This document shows positions 33,801 through 45,445 of a stretch of 64,000 nucleotides of DNA, one piece after another. Within the stretch, counting starts at the first letter, position 1. The number at the start of each line of letters is the position of its first letter. A program made the position numbers and the translations under genes. Source of the stretch: Parietaria judaica (taxonomy: Eukaryota > Streptophyta > Magnoliopsida > Rosales > Urticaceae). The stretch lies in contig OX940871.1 in assembly GCA_954871525.1 (NCBI GenBank), forward strand, positions 14,352,532 to 14,416,531, written 5' to 3'. The notes beneath the pieces are model-generated. The model saw only the letters and a list, made by a program, of their open reading frames with translations, did no database searches and was not told where the DNA came from.

Positions 33801-36800
33801 TAGGATTGATATCGTTCCTTTTCAAGAAAAAACTAACGTTATTTTTGTTAGTACGACCCAAATGAAGGTCTCGACATTAAATTTGGCATCAAGAACGCAT
33901 CGTACTTTTGCTCGTATGCACACTAACTTTTTATTGTATCGGTTGTGTTTTTAGCGCTTTCACAATGGCTTATTGAAACTAGAAGATATTTTTTCGCCAT
34001 TTACCTATTAATATAGGTAAAAGGGATACAATTAAACGTAATTAGGGTGTCGAAAGTTTAGTTTTTGTTAAAAAACTCTTGTTATTATGGTTCTTTACCC
34101 TATAAGAGAAAAAAAGACTCAGTTTTTTTGTCGAGCAAGTGTTAGTCGTTGCGACAAGATTTTAGGATCTATATTGTTCCTTTTCAAGAAAAAACTAACG
34201 TTATTTTTATTAGTAAGACCCAAATGAAGGTCTCGACATTAAATTTGGCATCAAGAACGCATCGTACCATCGCTCGTATGGAAACTATGTTTTTAACGTA
34301 TCGGTTGTGTTCTTATCACTTTCACAATGGCTTATTGAAACTAGAAGATATTTCTTTGCCATTTACCTATTAATATAAGTAAAAGTGATACAACTAAACG
34401 TTATTAGGGTGTCGAAAGTTTAATTTTAGTTAAAGAAATCTTGTTATTATGGTTCTTTACCCTAAAGGAGGAAAAAGACTCAGTTTTTTTGTCGAGCATG
34501 TGTTAATCGTTGCGACAAGATTTTAGGATTGATATCGTTCCTTTTCAAGAAAAAACTAACGTTATTTTTGTTAGTACGACCCAAATGAAGGTCTCGACAT
34601 TAAATTTGGCATCAAGAACGCATCGTACTTTTGCTCGTATGCACACTAACTTTTTATTGTATCGGTTGTGTTTTTAGCGCTTTCACAATGGCTTATTGAA
34701 ACTAGAAGATATTTGTTCGCCATTTACCTATTAATATAGGTAAAAGGGATACAATTAAACGTAATTAGGGTGTCGAAAGTTTAGTTTTTGTTAAAAAACT
34801 CTTGTTATTATGGTTCTTTACCCTATAAGAGAAAAAAAGACTCAGTTTTTTTGTCGAGCAAGTGTTAGTCGTTGCGACAAGATTTTAGGATCTATATTGT
34901 TCCTTTTCAAGAAAAAACTAACGTTATTTTTATTAGTAAGACCCAAATGAAGGTCTCGACATTAAATTTGGCATCAAGAACGCATCGTACCATCGCTCGT
35001 ATGGAAACTATGTTTTTAACGTATCGGTTGTGTTCTTATCACTTTCACAATGGCTTATTGAAACTAGAAGATATTTCTTTGCCATTTACCTATTAATATA
35101 AGTAAAAGTGATACAACTAAACGTTATTAGGGTGTCGAAAGTTTAGTTTTAGTTAAAGAAATCTTGTTATTATGGTTCTTTACCCTAAAGGAGGAAAAAG
35201 ACTCAGTTTTTTTGTCGAGCATGTGTTAATCGTTGCGACAAGATTTTAGGATTGATATCGTTCCTTTTCAAGAAAAAACTAACGTTATTTTTGTTAGTAC
35301 GACCCAAATGAAGGTCTCGACATTAAATTTGGCATCAAGAACGCATCGTACTTTTGCTCATATGCACACTAAGTTTTTATTGTATCGGTTGTGTTTTTAG
35401 CGCTTTCACAATGGCTTATTGAAACTAGAAGATATTTGTTTGCCATTTACCTATTAATATAAGTAAAAGTGATACAATTAAACGTAATTAGGGTGTCGAA
35501 AGTTTTGTTTTTGTTCAAAAACTCTTGTTATTATGGTTCTTTAGCCTATAAGAGAAAAAAAGACTTAGTTTTTTTGTCGAGCAAGTGTTAGTCGTTGCGA
35601 CAAGATTTTAGGATCGATATTGTTCCTTTTCAAGAAAAAACTAACGTTATTTGTATTAGTACGACCCAAATGAAGGTTTCGACATTAAATTTGGCATCAA
35701 GAACGCATCGTACTTTTGCTCGTATGCACACTAACTTTTTATTGTATCGGTTGTGTTTTTAGCGCTTTCACAATGGCTTATTGAAACTAGAAGATATTTC
35801 TTCGCCATTTACCTATTAATATAAGTAAAAGTGATACAACTAAACGTTATTAGGGTGTCGAAAGTTTAATTTTAGTTAAAGAAATCTTGTTAATATGGTT
35901 CTTTACCCTAAAGGAGGAAAAAGAATCAGTTTATTTGTCGAGCATGTGTTAATCGTTGCAACAAGATTTTAGGATTGATATCGTTCCTTTTCAAGAAAAA
36001 ACTAACGTTATTTTTGTTAGTACGACCCAAATGAAGGTCTCGACATTAAATTTGGCATCAAGAACGCATCGTACTTTTGCTCGTATGCACACTAACTTTT
36101 TATTGTATCGGTTGTGTTTTTAGCGCTTTCACAATGGCTTATTGAAACTAGAAGATATTTTTTCGCCATTTACCTATTAATATAGGTAAAAGGGATACAA
36201 TTAAACGTAATTAGGGTGTCGAAAGTTTAGTTTTTGTTAAAAAACTCTTGTTATTATGGTTCTTTACCCTATAAGAGAAAAAAAGACTCAGTTTTTTTGT
36301 CGAGCAAGTGTTAGTCGTTGCGACAAGATTTTAGGATCTATATTGTTCCTTTTCAAGAAAAAACTAACGTTATTTTTATTAGTAAGACCCAAATGAAGGT
36401 CTTGACATTAAATTTGGCATCAAGAACGCATCGTACCATCGCTCGTATGGAAACTATGTTTTTAACGTATCGGTTGTGTTCTTATCACTTTCACAATGGC
36501 TTATTGAAACTAGAAGATATTTCTTTGCCATTTACCTATTAATATAAGTAAAAGTGATACAACTAAACGTTATTAGGGTGTCGAAAGTTTAATTTTAGTT
36601 AAAGAAATCTTGTTATTATGGTTCTTTACCCTAAAGGAGGAAAAAGACTCAGTTTTTTTGTCGAGCATGTGTTAATCGTTGCGACAAGATTTTAGGATTG
36701 ATATCGTTCCTTTTCAAGAAAAAACTAACGTTATTTTTGTTAGTACGACCCAAATGAAGGTCTCGACATTAAATTTGGCATCAAGAACGCATCGTACTTT

Positions 36801-38060
36801 TGCTAATATGCACACTAAGTTTTTATTGTATCGGTTGTGTTTTTAGCGCTTTCACAATGGCTTATTGAAACTAGAAGATATTTGTTTGCCATTTACCTAT
36901 TAATATAAGTAAAAGTGATACAATTAAACGTAATTAGGGTGTCGAAAGTTTAGTTTTTGTTCAAAAACTCTTGTTATTATGGTTCTTTAGCCTATACGAG
37001 AAAAAAAGACTTAGTTTTTTTGTCGAGCAAGTGTTAGTCGTTGCGACAAGATTTTAGGATCGATATTGTTCCTTTTCAAGAAAAAACTAACGTTATTTGT
37101 ATTAGTACGACCCAAATGAAGGTCTCGACATTAAATTTGGCATCAAGAACGCATCGTACTTTTGCTCGTATGCACACTAACTTTTTATTGTATCGGTTGT
37201 GTTTTTAGCGCTTTCACAATGGCTTATTGAAACTAGAAGATATTTCTTCGCCATTTACCTATTAATATAAGTAAAAGTGATACAACTAAACGTTATTAGG
37301 GTGTCGAAAGTTTAATTTTAGTTAAAGAAATCTTGTTAATATGGTTCTTTACCCTAAAGGAGGAAAAAGAATCAGTTTATTTGTCGAGCATGTGTTAATC
37401 GTTGCAACAAGATTTTAGGATTGATATCGTTCCTTTTCAAGAAAAAACTAACGTTATTTTTGTTAGTACGACCCAAATGAAGGTCTCGACATTAAATTTG
37501 GCATCAAGAACGCATCGTACTTTTGCTCGTATGCACACTAACTTTTTATTGTATCGGTTGTGTTTTTAGCGCTTTCACAATGGCTTATTGAAACTAGAAG
37601 ATATTTTTTCGCCATTTACCTATTAATATAGGTAAAAGGGATACAATTAAACGTAATTAGGGTGTCGAAAGTTTAGTTTTTGTTAAAAAACTCTTGTTAT
37701 TATGGTTCTTTACCCTATAAGAGAAAAAAAGACTCAGTTTTTTTGTCGAGCAAGTGTTAGTCGTTGCGACAAGATTTTAGGATCTATATTGTTCCTTTTC
37801 AAGAAAAAACTAACGTTATTTTTATTAGTAAGACCCAAATGAAGGTCTCGACATTAAATTTGGCATCAAGAACGCATCGTACCATCGCTCGTATGGAAAC
37901 TATGTTTTTAACGTATCGGTTGTGTTCTTATCACTTTCACAATGGCTTATTGAAACTAGAAGATATTTCTTTGCCATTTACCTATTAATATAAGTAAAAG
38001 TGATACAACTAAACGTTATTAGGGTGTCGAAAGTTTAATTTTAGTTAAAGAAATCTTGTT
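30830..38060 (+). repeat. 3615-bp decamer repeat, two copies
   Basis: Two copies of a ten-monomer unit meet at about 34445. Private variants recur at exactly 3615 bp: GCTCATATGCAC (31741 and 35356), TTGCTAATATGCAC (33186 and 36801), and the A-type monomers at 31257 and 34872, 32703 and 36318, 34149 and 37764. Inside, four-monomer spacing of 1446 bp is also seen. Divergence between copies is very low by eye, so the duplication is recent. Confidence 0.88.
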
Positions 38061-40083
38061 ATTATGGTTCTTTACCCTAAAGGAGGAAAAAGACTCAGTT
38101 TTTTTGTCGAGCATGTGTTAATCGTTGCGACAAGATTTTAGGATTGATATCGTTCCTTTTCAAGAAAAAACTAACGTTATTTTTGTTAGTACGACCCAAA
38201 TGAAGGTCTCGACATTAAATTTGGCATCAAGAACGCATCGTACTTTTGCTCATATGCACACTAAGTTTTTATTGTATCGGTTGTGTTTTTAGCGATTTCA
38301 CAATGGCTTATTGAAACTAGAAGATATTTGTTTGCCATTTACCTATTAATATAAGTAAAAGTGATACAATTAAACGTAATTAGGGTGTCGAAAGTTTAGT
38401 TTTTGTTCAAAAACTCTTGTTATTATGGTTCTTTAGCCTATAAGAGAAAAAAAGACTTAGTTTTTTTGTCGAGCAAGTGTTAGTCGTTGCGACAAGATTT
38501 TAGGATCGATATTGTTCCTTTTCAAGAAAAAACTAACGTTATTTGTATTAGTACGACCCAAATGAAGGTTTCGACATTAAATTTGGCATCAAGAACGCAT
38601 CGTACTTTTGCTCGTATGCACACTAACTTTTTATTGTATCGGTTGTGTTTTTAGCGCTTTCACAATGGCTTATTGAAACTAGAAGATATTTCTTCGCCAT
38701 TTACCTATTAATATAAGTAAAAGTGATACAACTAAACGTTATTAGGGTGTCGAAAGTTTAATTTTAGTTAAAGAAATCTTGTTAATATGGTTCTTTACCC
38801 TAAAGGAGGAAAAAGAATCAGTTTATTTGTCGAGCATGTGTTAATCGTTGCAACAAGATTTTAGGATTGATATCGTTCCTTTTCAAGAAAAAACTAACGT
38901 TATTTTTGTTAGTACGACCCAAATGAAGGTCTCGACATTAAATTTGGAATCAAGAACGCATCGTACTTTTGCTCGTATGCACACTAACTTTTTATTGTAT
39001 CGGTTGTGTTTTTAGCGCTTTCACAATGGCTTATTGAAACTAGAAGATATTTGTTCGCCATTTACCTATTAATATAAGTAAAAGTGATACAATTAAACAT
39101 AATTTGGGTGTCGAAAGTTTAGCTTTTGTTAAAAAACTCTTGTTATTATGGTTCTTTACCCTATAAGAGAAAAAAAGACTCAGTTTTTTTGTCGAGCATG
39201 TGTTAATTGTTGCGACAAGATTTTAGGATTGATATCGTTCCTTTTCAAGAAAAAACTAACGTTATTTTTGTTAGTACGACCCAAATGAAGGTCTCGACAT
39301 TAAATTTGGCATCAAGAACGCATTGTACTTTTGCTCGTATGCACACTAAGTTTTTATTGTATCGGTTGTGTTTTTAGCGCTTTCACAATGGCTTATTGAA
39401 ACTAGAAGATATTTGTTCGCGATTTACCTATTAATATAAGTAAAAGTGATACAATTAAACGTAATTAGGGTGTCGAAAGTTTAGTTTTTGTTAAAAAACT
39501 CTTGTTATTATTGTTCTTTACCCTATAAGAGAAAAAAAGACTCAGTTTTTTTGTCCAGCAAGTGTTAGTCGTTGCGACAAGATTTTAGGATCGATCTTAT
39601 TCCTATTAAAGAAAAAACTAACGTTGTTTTTGTTAGTACAACCCAAATGAAGGTCTCGACATTAAATTTGTCATCAAGAACGCATCGTACCATCGCTCGT
39701 ACGGAAACTAAGTTTTTAACGTATCGGTTGTTTTTCTATCTCTTTCACAATGGCTTATTGAAACTAGAAGATATTTCTTCGCCATTTAGCTATTAAAATA
39801 AGTAAAATGGATACAATTAAACGTTATTAGGGTGTCGAAAGTTTAATTTTTGTTAAAAAAATCTTGTAATTATGGTTCTTTACCCTAAAAGTGGAAAAAG
39901 ACTCAGTTTTTTTGTCGAGCACGTGTTAATCGTTGCGACAAGATTTTAGGATTGATATCGTTCCTTTTCAAGAAAAAAACTAATGTTATTTTTTTTAGTA
40001 CGACCCAAATGAAGGTCTCGACATTAAATTTGGCATCAAGAACGCATCGTACTTTTGCTTGTATGGACACTAAATTTTTATTG

Positions 40084-40124
40084 TATCTTCTAGTTTCACA
40101 ATGGCTTATTGAAACTAGAAGATA
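40084..40124. repeat. Inverted repeat replacing part of a satellite monomer
   Basis: TATCTTCTAGTTTCA (40084-40098) is the exact complement of TGAAACTAGAAGATA (40110-40124). In normal monomers the left site reads TATCGGTTGTG and onward, so the new bases are an inverted copy of sequence just downstream. This has the form of a local template switch. Confidence 0.85.
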
Positions 40125-40174
40125 TTTCTTCGCCATTTACCGATTAATATAAGTAAAATTGATACAATTAAACG

Positions 40175-40180
40175 TTATTA
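40175..40180. other. Deletion joint in monomer (TTATTA)
   Basis: About 43 bp, from GGGTGTCG through the A-tract to TTTTTATTA, is missing between two TTATTA copies present in the neighbouring monomer. One TTATTA remains. It is consistent with a microhomology or slippage deletion. Confidence 0.75.
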
Positions 40181-40842
40181 TGGTCCTTTACCCTATAATA
40201 GAAAAAAAGACTCAGTTTTTTTGTCGAGCACGTGTTAATCGTTGCGACTAGATTTTAGGATTGATATCGTTCCTTTTCGAGAAAAAATTTAACGTTATTT
40301 TTTTTAGTACGACCTTAATGAAGGTCTCGACATTAAATTTGGCATTAAGAGCGCATCGTACTTTCGCTCGTATGCACACTAAGTTTTTATTGTATTGGTT
40401 GTGTTTTTATCGCTTTCACAATGGCTTATTGAATCTAGAAGATATTTCTTCGCCATTTCCCTATTAATATAAGTAAAAGTGATACAATTAAACGTTATTA
40501 GGGTGTCGAAAGTTTAAATTTTGTTAAAAAAATCTTTTTATTATGGTCCTTTACCCTATAAGAGAAAAAAGACTCAGTTTTTTTGTCGAACACGTGTTAA
40601 TCGTTGCGACAAGATCTTAGGATTGATATCGTTCCTTTTCAAGAAAAAACTAACGTTATTTGTGTTAGTACGACCTAAATGAAGGTTTCGACATTCAATT
40701 TGGCATCAAGAACGCATCGTACTTTCGCTTGTATGGAAACTAAGTTTTTATTGTATCGGTTGTGTTTTTATCGCTTTCACAATGGCTTATTGAATCTAGA
40801 AGATATTTCTTCGCCATTTACCTATTAATATAAGTAAAAGTG

Positions 40843-40851
40843 ATATAATTA
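40843..40851. repeat. 9-bp target-site duplication, left
   Basis: ATATAATTA directly precedes the element. The identical 9 bp follow it at 45953-45961. Removing the element and one copy restores a normal satellite monomer (GTGATATAATTAAACATT). Confidence 0.95.
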
Positions 40852-40970
40852 GGGCTTATTAGCAAAATACTCAATCCACTTCAAACTATTGAAAAAAATA
40901 CTCAACGTTTCATTAATTAAAATTGTACTCATTTTAAATTAATTCTTCCAAAAATACCCCTCAACTTGAT
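40852..40970 (+). repeat. MULE left terminal inverted repeat
   Basis: GGGCTTATTAGCAAAATACT, then AT-rich sequence with CTCAA and ACCCCTCAAC motifs that are loosely mirrored in the right end. The outer 23 bp are the well-matched part; the inner boundary is approximate. Confidence 0.8.
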
Positions 40971-41040
40971 TTATCTTTCTCACTATCTCACTATCGTTAA
41001 ACATGATGCTCTATCTCTCTCACTCCGGAACCCTAATCGC

Positions 41041-41160
41041 CGTCGATCGCCGTCGTTCTCCGTCGCTCGCCGTCGCTCTCCGTCGCTCACCGTCGCTCGT
41101 CGTTGATCGCCGTCGCTCGCCGTTGATCGCCGTTGATCGCCGTCGTTCGCCGTCGCTCGC
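41041..41160 (+). repeat. 10-bp minisatellite in captured leader
   Basis: Twelve contiguous 10-bp units of the form CGTCGCTCGC (variants CGTCGTTCTC, CGTTGATCGC) fill exactly 120 bp. The flanks (CTCTCTCACTCCGGAACCCTAATCGC, given here only as the 41015-41040 interval) look like a plant 5' leader. Confidence 0.85.
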
Positions 41161-41940
41161 CGACGAGATTTCAAATCCCAGTTGAGCTCTTCTCTCCTCT
41201 CCTTCTTCTCCTTCCAAACGCGCTTCTCGTCTCACCTTCATCTCTATTCCTAAGGTTCGTGCCTTTTTCCTTTCCGTTCTTCTTCTTTTCGTTAACAACA
41301 TGACTCAGGGTCCGTGTAGAGCTGTGCGTTCCGATCTTACTGGTAAAATTTGTTATATCGTTTTGCCGAATCAGTTTCTTGCTTGCGATTCATGTTTTAT
41401 TTTGTGTTCAATATTATGAAATGTGTTGAGATTAATGGTGATCGTAATTAGGAGATGAGATCTTTGTCGAGTAATGTCGATTTTGGTCTTAGTTTTGTTA
41501 TCTTGGTTGATTATCATATAAGCAAGGAGTAGTATGTTTGTGGTAAATGAATCTAAATTGTGTCTGTGTCCAAGTAGCGATGGGAATTGGTTTAGAAATC
41601 CTAGGACTATCATAAACTAGTAATTGTTATTCATAACATATAGATCTGATGAAGCTGTTATAATATGATGACTAATGATTTTTGGTTTCTACTCTTGATT
41701 TATCGTCGCTTAGAACTCAAATTTGTAGGTCAGAGCGAACACGCTAGAGGACCACCGTGCATGATGGAGAACAATCGGAGCATCGTCTTGCATGGTTGAG
41801 CACATTTGAAGTCGTTCATGGCTAAGCATAGACAGGTCATCAACGTGCGTGGTTGACCATAATAAGAGTTTCCTCGTGCGTTGTCGAGCAGAGTTGGAGA
41901 TTTGATGAGTGTGGTCGGATGAAGTTTCGTACGGAATGAG
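41160..41940 (+). other. Captured gene-start fragment and intron-like sequence
   Basis: Pyrimidine-rich leader sequence (CTCTTCTCTCCTCTCCTTCT at about 41186) continues to an ATG at 41301 reading MTQGPCRAVRSDLTG. A possible donor (CTGGTAAAAT) follows near 41340. Downstream sequence is T-rich, like an intron, and no second exon is clear. I do not recognise the protein start. It could be a captured first exon of a host gene. Confidence 0.35.
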
Positions 41941-44900
41941 TTGTAATTTACATAACTTTTACGACAGTTACATAATTGTAACATATGTGTAAAATGTAAA
42001 TATAGTTACATAATTTCACTCGTAATTTGTCTACGTTCAATACGATTCACAAATGTAACTACAGTTACATAATTACATATACGTAAGTGTATACAGTTAC
42101 ACAAACGTAACTTAGTTATGTAAGTTTAACTATAGTTACTCAAGTGTAACAAAATTATATTTGTATCTATAATCAATTTAAATATATGGGTAACTACAAT
42201 TAATGTTCACCTGCGCCAAATATATCGCTTCATCCACCATAATTACACCGTAGTTACATATATGCAATTTATATCAAGATGATATGTATACAATTACATA
42301 AGTGATAAAAAAATTATGTGTATTGTAATTACAATTACAATAAGTACACGTATGTAATATATTTTATTTATTTCTTGAATTTGGGAATTTGTGGCATTTG
42401 AGGGAAAGTAATTATTGATTTTACAGTTTTGATTTGTAGATATTGAAATAACATTAATATGATAGAGTTGCAATGAATAAAAAATACGTTAATGTTACTA
42501 AATTTACATAGGTGTAACTCTTGTTACATAAGTGTAACTGCAGTTACCCAAGTGTAATTGTAATTACTCAAATGTAATTTTAGTAACTTTAGTTACATAA
42601 GTGTAACTGCAATTACTCAAGTGTAATTGTAGTTACATAAAGGTACTTTTAGTAACTCTAGTTACATAAGTGTTACTGCAGTTACCCAAGTGTAACTGTA
42701 CTCACCCAAATGTAACTTTAGTTACATAAGTGTAACTGGAGTTACTCAAGTGTAACTGTAGTTACCAAAATGTAATTTTAGTAACTCTAGTTACATAAGG
42801 GTAATTGCACTTACCAAAGTGTAACCGTAGTTACCCAAATGTAACTTTAGTTACACAAGTGTAACTCCAGTTACATAAGTGTAACTCTTGTTACCCAAGT
42901 GTAACTGTAGTTACGCAAATATAACTTTAGTTATATAAGTGTAATTACCCAGTTACATAAGTGTAACTGTAGTTACCCAAATGTAATTTTAGTAACTTTA
43001 GTTACATAAGTGTAACTGTTGTTACCCAACTGTTACTGTAGTTACCCAAATGTAATTTTAGTAACTTTAGTTACATAAGTGTAACTGTTGTTACCCAACT
43101 GTTACTGTAGTTACCCAAATGTAATTTTAGTAACTTTAGTTACATAAGTGTAACTGAATTTACCAAAGTTTAACTGTACTTACCCAAATTTAACTTTAGT
43201 TACATAAGTGTAACTCTTGTTACCCAAGTGTAACTGCAGTTACCCAAGTGTAAATGTAGTTACCCAAGCGTAACTTTAGTTACATAAGTGTAACTGCAGT
43301 TACCCAAGTGTAACTGTAGTTACCTAAACGTAACTTCGGTTACATAAGTGTAGCTCCAGTTACATATGTGTAACTCCAGTTACAAAAGTGTAAATTCGGT
43401 TACAAAAAATGTTTTAGTACTTCCAAATAAATTCCAATAAAGAAAAATCACTAAGTGTAACTCCAGTTATATAAGTGTAACTAGTGTAACTTCAGTTACA
43501 AAAGTGTAACTCTAGTTACATAAGTACATAAGTGTAACTCCAGTTACAAAAGTCTAACTTCAGTTACATAAGTGTAATTTCAGTTACAAAAGGAGTTAAA
43601 TAATTGTAACTCCTGTTACAAAAGTGTAACTATAGTTACATAAATGTAACTTCGGTAGTGTAACTCCAGTTACAAAAGTGTAACTCCAGTTACAGAAGTG
43701 TAACTTCATTTACGATAATGTAACTTTGGTTACGATAATGTAACTTCGGTTACAAAAATTTAATTCCAATTAAATTAGTGTAACTTCAGTTACGATAATG
43801 TAACTTTGGTTACCATAATGTAACTTTGGTTACGATAATGTAACTTCGGTTACAAAAATTTAATTCCAATTAAATTAGTGTAACTTCAGTTACGATAATG
43901 TAACTTTAGTTACCATAATGTAACTTTGGTTACGAAAATGTAACTTCGGTTACAAAAATTTAATTCCAATTAAATTAGTGTAACTTCAGTTACGATAATG
44001 TAACTTTGGTTACGATAATGTAACTTTGGTTACCATGATGTAACTTTGGTTACAAAAAATTAATTCCAATTAAATTAGTGTAACTTCAGTTACGATAATG
44101 TATATTTGTTTACGATAATGTAACTTCGGTTACAAAAATTTAATTCCAATTAAATTTTTGTAACTTCAGTTACGATAATGTAACTTTGGTTACCATAATG
44201 TAACTTTGGTTACGATAATGTAACTTCGGTTACAAAAATTTAATTCCAATTAAATTATTGTAACTTCAGTTACGATAATGTAACTTTGGTTACCATAATG
44301 TAACTTTGGTTACGATAATGTAACTTCGGTTACAAAAATTTAATTCCAATTAAATTAGTGTAACTTCAGTTACGATAATGTAACTTTTGTTACCATAATG
44401 TAACTTTGGTTACGATAATGTAACTTCGGTTACAAAAATTTAATTCCAATTAAATTTTTGTAACTTCAGTTACGATAATGTAACTTCAGTTACGATAATG
44501 TAACTTCGGTTACGATAATGTAACTTCGGTTACAAAACTTTAATTCCAATTAAATTAGTGTAATCACATTTACATTAGTGTAACTCTAATGATTGTGGTC
44601 ATATTATTACATAATTGTGGTCATACTATTACATAACCATATATGACTAGAATTACGAAAGTGTAACTCCTATTACAAAAGTTTAACACCGGTTACACTT
44701 ATGTAACTTGAGTTACAAAAGTGTAACTTCAGTTACAAAAATTATTTTAATACTTCCAAATTAACTCCCAAAGCACTAAATTATCATTTGAACAAATATA
44801 TTGAAATTGTAACTCCGGTTACAAAAGTGTAACTACAGTTTTATAAGTGTAACTTCAGTTACGATAATGTAACTTCGGTTACAAAATTGTAACTTTATCG
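41940..44900. repeat. 20-bp palindromic minisatellite (GTAACTnnAGTTAC)
   Basis: About 3 kb consists of variants of GTGTAACTGTAGTTACCCAA, period 20 bp. The central 14 bp, GTAACTnnAGTTAC, is self-complementary. Copies at the left edge (41940-42400) are degenerate. Those at 42500-43400 mix GCAG and GTAG centres. Those at 43440-44560 have TTCGGTTAC and TTTGGTTAC centres, where the palindrome is broken. No gene is visible within it. Confidence 0.92.
43741..44560. repeat. 100-bp higher-order repeat of the 20-bp unit
   Basis: The variant TAATTCCAATTAAATT occurs at 43761, 43861, 43961, 44061, 44141, 44241, 44341, 44441 and 44541. All intervals are exactly 100 bp except one of 80 bp. Each block is therefore five (once four) 20-bp units. 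Confidence 0.95.
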
Positions 44901-45137
44901 TAACCAAGTAACAAACTTTAGCTGTACACGAAAGAGTTACAAATTTGACCTTGTTTTCTTGCGTTTGAGTACTTTTGCCGCCATATATGTATAACGTGTC
45001 CTTGTGTAACGGACCTCATCGGAACATGGAAGAATTTGAATATTGTGCTTGTTCTATTTTCTTTGAGTACTATTACTGCTAAAAAGTTCAAAATATAGTA
45101 CTTATTTCGCAGATAACAAAATTTATTCCCATGCTTA

Positions 45138-45184
45138 AGAGCCCAACATTTATTGAATTGATCGAAAGAGGCCCACCAGGCCCA
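45138..45184 (+). promoter_or_regulatory. GGCCCA (site II-like) promoter elements
   Basis: AAGAGCCCAAC, GAGGCCCACC and AGGCCCAAAT lie 55-100 bp before the ATG at 45239. AGGCCCA motifs are known as TCP-linked site II elements in promoters of plant housekeeping genes. Their presence suggests that a host promoter was captured with the gene start. Confidence 0.45.
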
Positions 45185-45238
45185 AATCCATTTCTCCTCT
45201 GTCTCCGAGCTCAACATGAAGCTCCATAGCTCGCAACA

Positions 45239-45445
45239 ATGGAGGAAGACAAAGCCGTTGCGTACTACGAGGAGCTCACTCGCAAGGGCTACAGCGCCGC
45301 CAGGTTCAAGCGAGGCCTCGCCTTAGCCTCCGACGCCGGCGACGCGCCAGAGAGAGGCTCGGCGCTCCTGTCCTCCTCGTCGTCTTTTTTGAGCAGCTTC
45401 GTCAGAGCCTCCAGTTCGAAGACAAAGAAGACGACAAAGCTTTAG
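45239..45445 (+). pseudogene. Captured N-terminal gene fragment
   Basis: This 68-codon frame starts MEEDKAVAYYEELTRKG and continues AARFKRGLALAS, RGSALLSSSSSFLSSFVRASS before stopping at TAG. Base composition and codon use shift sharply to GC-rich here, unlike the surrounding AT-rich repeat. This looks like the start of a conserved plant protein of unknown function that I recall only vaguely (M-E-E-D-K-A-x-A-Y-Y-x-E-L-T-R-K-G); no search was possible. Just past the stop the frame reads AQLQ, which may be the next part of that protein, so the stop is probably premature. It lies beside the right end of the MULE, the usual position of captured gene starts. Transcription is possible from the GGCCCA-rich upstream region, but a functional product is unlikely. 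Confidence 0.5.

Larger units (their letters stand above)
29978..40851 (+). repeat. 361-bp satellite array, block 2
   Basis: About 30 monomers in the same orientation as block 1. The first monomer is cut at TATCGCTTTCAC by the CACTA insertion. The last is interrupted at ATATAATTA by the Mutator-like element. Many monomers in the central part have CATGTG or CAAGTG where block 1 mostly has CACGTG. Two rearranged places are noted separately near 40084-40180. Confidence 0.97.

Noticed and set aside
41003..41301. Arg/Ser-rich frames on both strands over the 10-bp repeat
   Set aside because: Any 10-bp repeat without stops gives open frames on several strands; no independent evidence of coding.
41940..44900. 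CRISPR-like array
   Set aside because: Units are contiguous 20-bp palindromic repeats without unique spacers, in a plant transposon; no cas genes.
44918..45217. Minus-strand 99-codon frame upstream of the captured gene start
   Set aside because: It overlaps the probable captured promoter, has no recognisable motif and no coding-like composition.
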